A stretch of DNA of 64,000 nucleotides, taken from positions 70,135 through 134,134 of the forward strand of contig CAPAOV010000006.1 of NCBI GenBank assembly GCA_948579355.1. The letters are read 5' to 3'. The position numbers and the translations under genes were made by a program. Origin of the DNA: an uncultured Eubacterium sp. Lineage in GTDB: Bacteria; Bacillota; Clostridia; Lachnospirales; Lachnospiraceae. Each line of letters begins with the position of its first letter. The first letter of the stretch is position 1. The notes below the pieces were generated by a model. That model worked only from the letters and a program-made list of their open reading frames with translations. It was not told the DNA's origin and did not search any database. Shown here piece after piece: positions 62,228 through 64,000 of the stretch.

Positions 62228-62938
62228 GTGGCCAGACCTGTAAAAAAGACACCGGAGCAATGGAAAAAGGAAATATTGGATGCGGCACAGAAACTATTTA
62301 TTTTCAAAGGATACGGAGAAACTTCAGTTTCCGACATTATGGACATGGTGGGCGGGGCAAAGGGAATGTTTTACCGTTGTTTCCAAAGTAAAGAGGAAGT
62401 AATGTACGCATTGGGCAATCAAATGTTTTTTGAAAACAATCCTTTCGACGCAGTCAGGGAAAGGAGTGATTTGAACGGTCTGCAAAAAATCAGGTCATTG
62501 CTTGCACTGAATCAGTCGGACGCTGAGCGAAACCAGATAAACAGGCAGGCAATCCCGATTTTGAAAGATTCGCACATTTTAGCGGCGGCGGTTGGAGAAA
62601 ACAGGCGTGTATTAACTCCCTTGTGGTTGGAATTGCTGGAGGAGGGGAAAAGGGACGGCTCGATTAAGACGGAATACACGAGAGAGCTTTCCGAGCTTTT
62701 GCCGCTTATCAATTTCTGGCTCATGCCGTCGGTATTCCCTGCCACAGAGGGGGAACTGCTCCATAAATACCATTTTGTGGCAGAGGTATTGGCTTATATG
62801 GGACTGCCGCTTTATGATGATGACACAGCTTCCTTTACAGAAAAATTTATCGCTGATATTACGAAAACGTCCTGCGGACAAACCGTTATGCTGGAAAACG
62901 CTGGCAGCAATAAGGAAAACAAGGGGGACGAGCCATGA
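62228..62938 (+). CDS. TetR-family transcriptional regulator
   Basis: A 236-residue repressor with an N-terminal TetR helix-turn-helix (KKEILDAAQKLFIFKGYGET, then VSDIMDMVGGAKGMFYRCFQ) and a helical ligand-binding part. I use GTG 62228 (start MARPVKKTPEQW); GTG 62216 overlaps the AGGAGG at 62211-62216. The stop overlaps the ATG of the efflux pump gene, and the palindrome upstream suggests that the protein represses both genes until the pump substrate appears. Confidence 0.88.
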   Translation: MARPVKKTPEQWKKEILDAAQKLFIFKGYGETSVSDIMDMVGGAKGMFYRCFQSKEEVMYALGNQMFFENNPFDAVRERSDLNGLQKIRSLLALNQSDAERNQINRQAIPILKDSHILAAAVGENRRVLTPLWLELLEEGKRDGSIKTEYTRELSELLPLINFWLMPSVFPATEGELLHKYHFVAEVLAYMGLPLYDDDTASFTEKFIADITKTSCGQTVMLENAGSNKENKGDEP

Positions 62939-64000
62939 CGGAAAGGTTATTTACGAAAAATTTCACGCTCCTTATTTTGGGGCAGCTAACCTCATTGTTT
63001 GGAAATTTTATATTGAAACTGGCACTATCCATGTATGTACTGGAAGTGACTGGTTCGGCAGCTATATTTGCAGGAATATTGTCTGCGGCGACAATTCCGA
63101 CCATTCTTTTGTCGCCGCTTGGCGGTATCTTGGCAGACAGGGCGGACAGGCGGAATATTATGGTGGCGTTAGACGCATTGACTGGTGTAGCGGTTTTAGG
63201 TGCGGCGCTAGTCCTGACGGGGAGCAATGCCATTGCCGTAATCAGTACATTGCTTATCCTGCTTTCTGTTTTGGGTGCGTTTGAAACGCCTACTGTGCAG
63301 GCATGTATTCCTACGATGCTGCAAGGCGACAATATTACGAAAGGGAATGCCGTTGTCAATCAAGTGGCTTCTTTATCCTATCTGATTGCTCCTATGTTGG
63401 GCGGTGTATTATATGCCATGTTTGGACTGAAACCCGTAATGTATGCGAGCGTTGTCTGTTTTTTTATTACTGCCCTATTTGAATGTTTTATCAAACTGAG
63501 TTATCAGCGTGTTCAAAATAAGGGCGGCGTACTTCGGATTGTAAAGCAGGATTTCTTATCAAGTATGCAATATATTTCAAAAGAACAGACGAGTATATCA
63601 AAAATGCTGCTCTTAACGGCAGTTTCAAGGTTTTTTGTGATGGGCATTACCATCGTCGGACTTCCCTTTCTTGTGAGGACTGTCCTCGGATTGAATGCAA
63701 AGTATTATGGGGCTGCGGAAAGTGCATTAGCAGTCGCTGCAATCTTGGGGAGCATTGCCGCAGGAGTTTTGGCAGAGAAATTGAAAATACATAAATTATC
63801 TGTCCTGCTTGCTTCTCTGGGGATTTTTATTATCCCTGCCGGTATTGTTTTTCTCCTGCCCGTGAGTGCCATTATAAAATATGTTGTTATGATTGTATCC
63901 TTTTGCGGTATGCAGGCTGTCATCAGTATATTTTCTATTTTTGCCGTTTCCCTCATACAGCAGAGGACGCCAAATCATTTCATAGGAAAAGTGATGGCTT
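62935..64000 (+). CDS. MFS efflux transporter, 3' truncated by window edge
   Basis: The frame starting ATG 62935 (ATGA overlap with tetR) is open to the window end, giving 355 residues. It begins MTERLFTKNFTLLILGQLTS and has at least nine membrane helices; SPLGGILADRADRRNIM is the loop 2-3 motif of the major facilitator superfamily. The layout resembles macrolide-efflux (Mef-like) pumps. With an adjacent TetR repressor, drug or metabolite export is likely; the substrate is unknown. Confidence 0.88.
   Translation, partial: MTERLFTKNFTLLILGQLTSLFGNFILKLALSMYVLEVTGSAAIFAGILSAATIPTILLSPLGGILADRADRRNIMVALDALTGVAVLGAALVLTGSNAIAVISTLLILLSVLGAFETPTVQACIPTMLQGDNITKGNAVVNQVASLSYLIAPMLGGVLYAMFGLKPVMYASVVCFFITALFECFIKLSYQRVQNKGGVLRIVKQDFLSSMQYISKEQTSISKMLLLTAVSRFFVMGITIVGLPFLVRTVLGLNAKYYGAAESALAVAAILGSIAAGVLAEKLKIHKLSVLLASLGIFIIPAGIVFLLPVSAIIKYVVMIVSFCGMQAVISIFSIFAVSLIQQRTPNHFIGKVMA

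Overview
The window looks like a chromosome segment of a spore-forming, Gram-positive anaerobe of the Clostridia, most likely a gut Lachnospiraceae. The signs are a spoIIA operon, two spoVA transcription units, an [FeFe]-hydrogenase maturase (hydG), pyruvate phosphate dikinase, a single-chain glycyl-tRNA synthetase, frequent GTG/TTG starts with strong AGGAGG sites, and DUF6273/BspA-type surface proteins. I saw no tRNA, rRNA, CRISPR array or insertion-sequence transposase.

Layout. 1-6 kb: end of galK, galE, an FGGY sugar kinase and valS. 6-14 kb: a zinc-ribbon/TPR membrane protein, spoIIAA-spoIIAB-sigF, a tiny membrane ORF, spoVAA-AB-AC, a ZIP metal transporter, then spoVAD-AE behind a consensus-like sigma-G promoter. 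13.6-14.1 kb is non-coding and is one large, branched inverted repeat. 14.4-16.9 kb is a secreted protein with two tandem DUF6273-like domains. 17-19 kb holds an Rpn-type nuclease gene and a damaged duplicate. 19-28 kb carries an AI-2E-family permease and an efflux system with three adaptors, one large FtsX-type permease and two ATPases, one of which ends in an AbrB-like domain. 28-41 kb: a polysaccharide deacetylase, hydG, two MutS-like ATPases, paaK, a cold-shock gene, an M16C peptidase, era-yqzL-recO. 41-52 kb: a LytTR/LiaF-like pair, an ECF sigma factor with an RsgI-like anti-sigma factor, glyQS, a C39-type peptidase, an LRR lipoprotein, a DegV protein and ppdK.

52.4-62.1 kb is accessory DNA, partly very AT-rich. 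Three copies of the ppdK terminator separate small cargo modules: a DUF4258/YgiT-type toxin-antitoxin pair, then a two-gene operon of unknown function. Next come XRE regulators fused to a phosphoribosyltransferase and to a glyoxalase-fold domain. After that is a 3.25-kb segment bounded by perfect 52-bp inverted repeats beside a tyrosine recombinase. The segment holds two opposed, converging gene sets: deacetylase plus glycosyltransferase, and a deoxyribosyltransferase/TIR-like protein with a probable HEAT-repeat tail. This looks like an invertible either/or switch. The window ends in a TetR-MFS efflux operon.

The strongest leads are: (1) the invertible segment; (2) the two DUF6273 repeats, which differ almost only at the first two positions of NNY codons and are each followed by an A-free stretch and a small hairpin, as expected for targets of a diversity-generating retroelement whose reverse transcriptase lies elsewhere; (3) the branched inverted repeat after spoVAE; (4) the repeated-terminator cargo region after ppdK. 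All motif matches, counts and pairings were made by eye; no database search was run.
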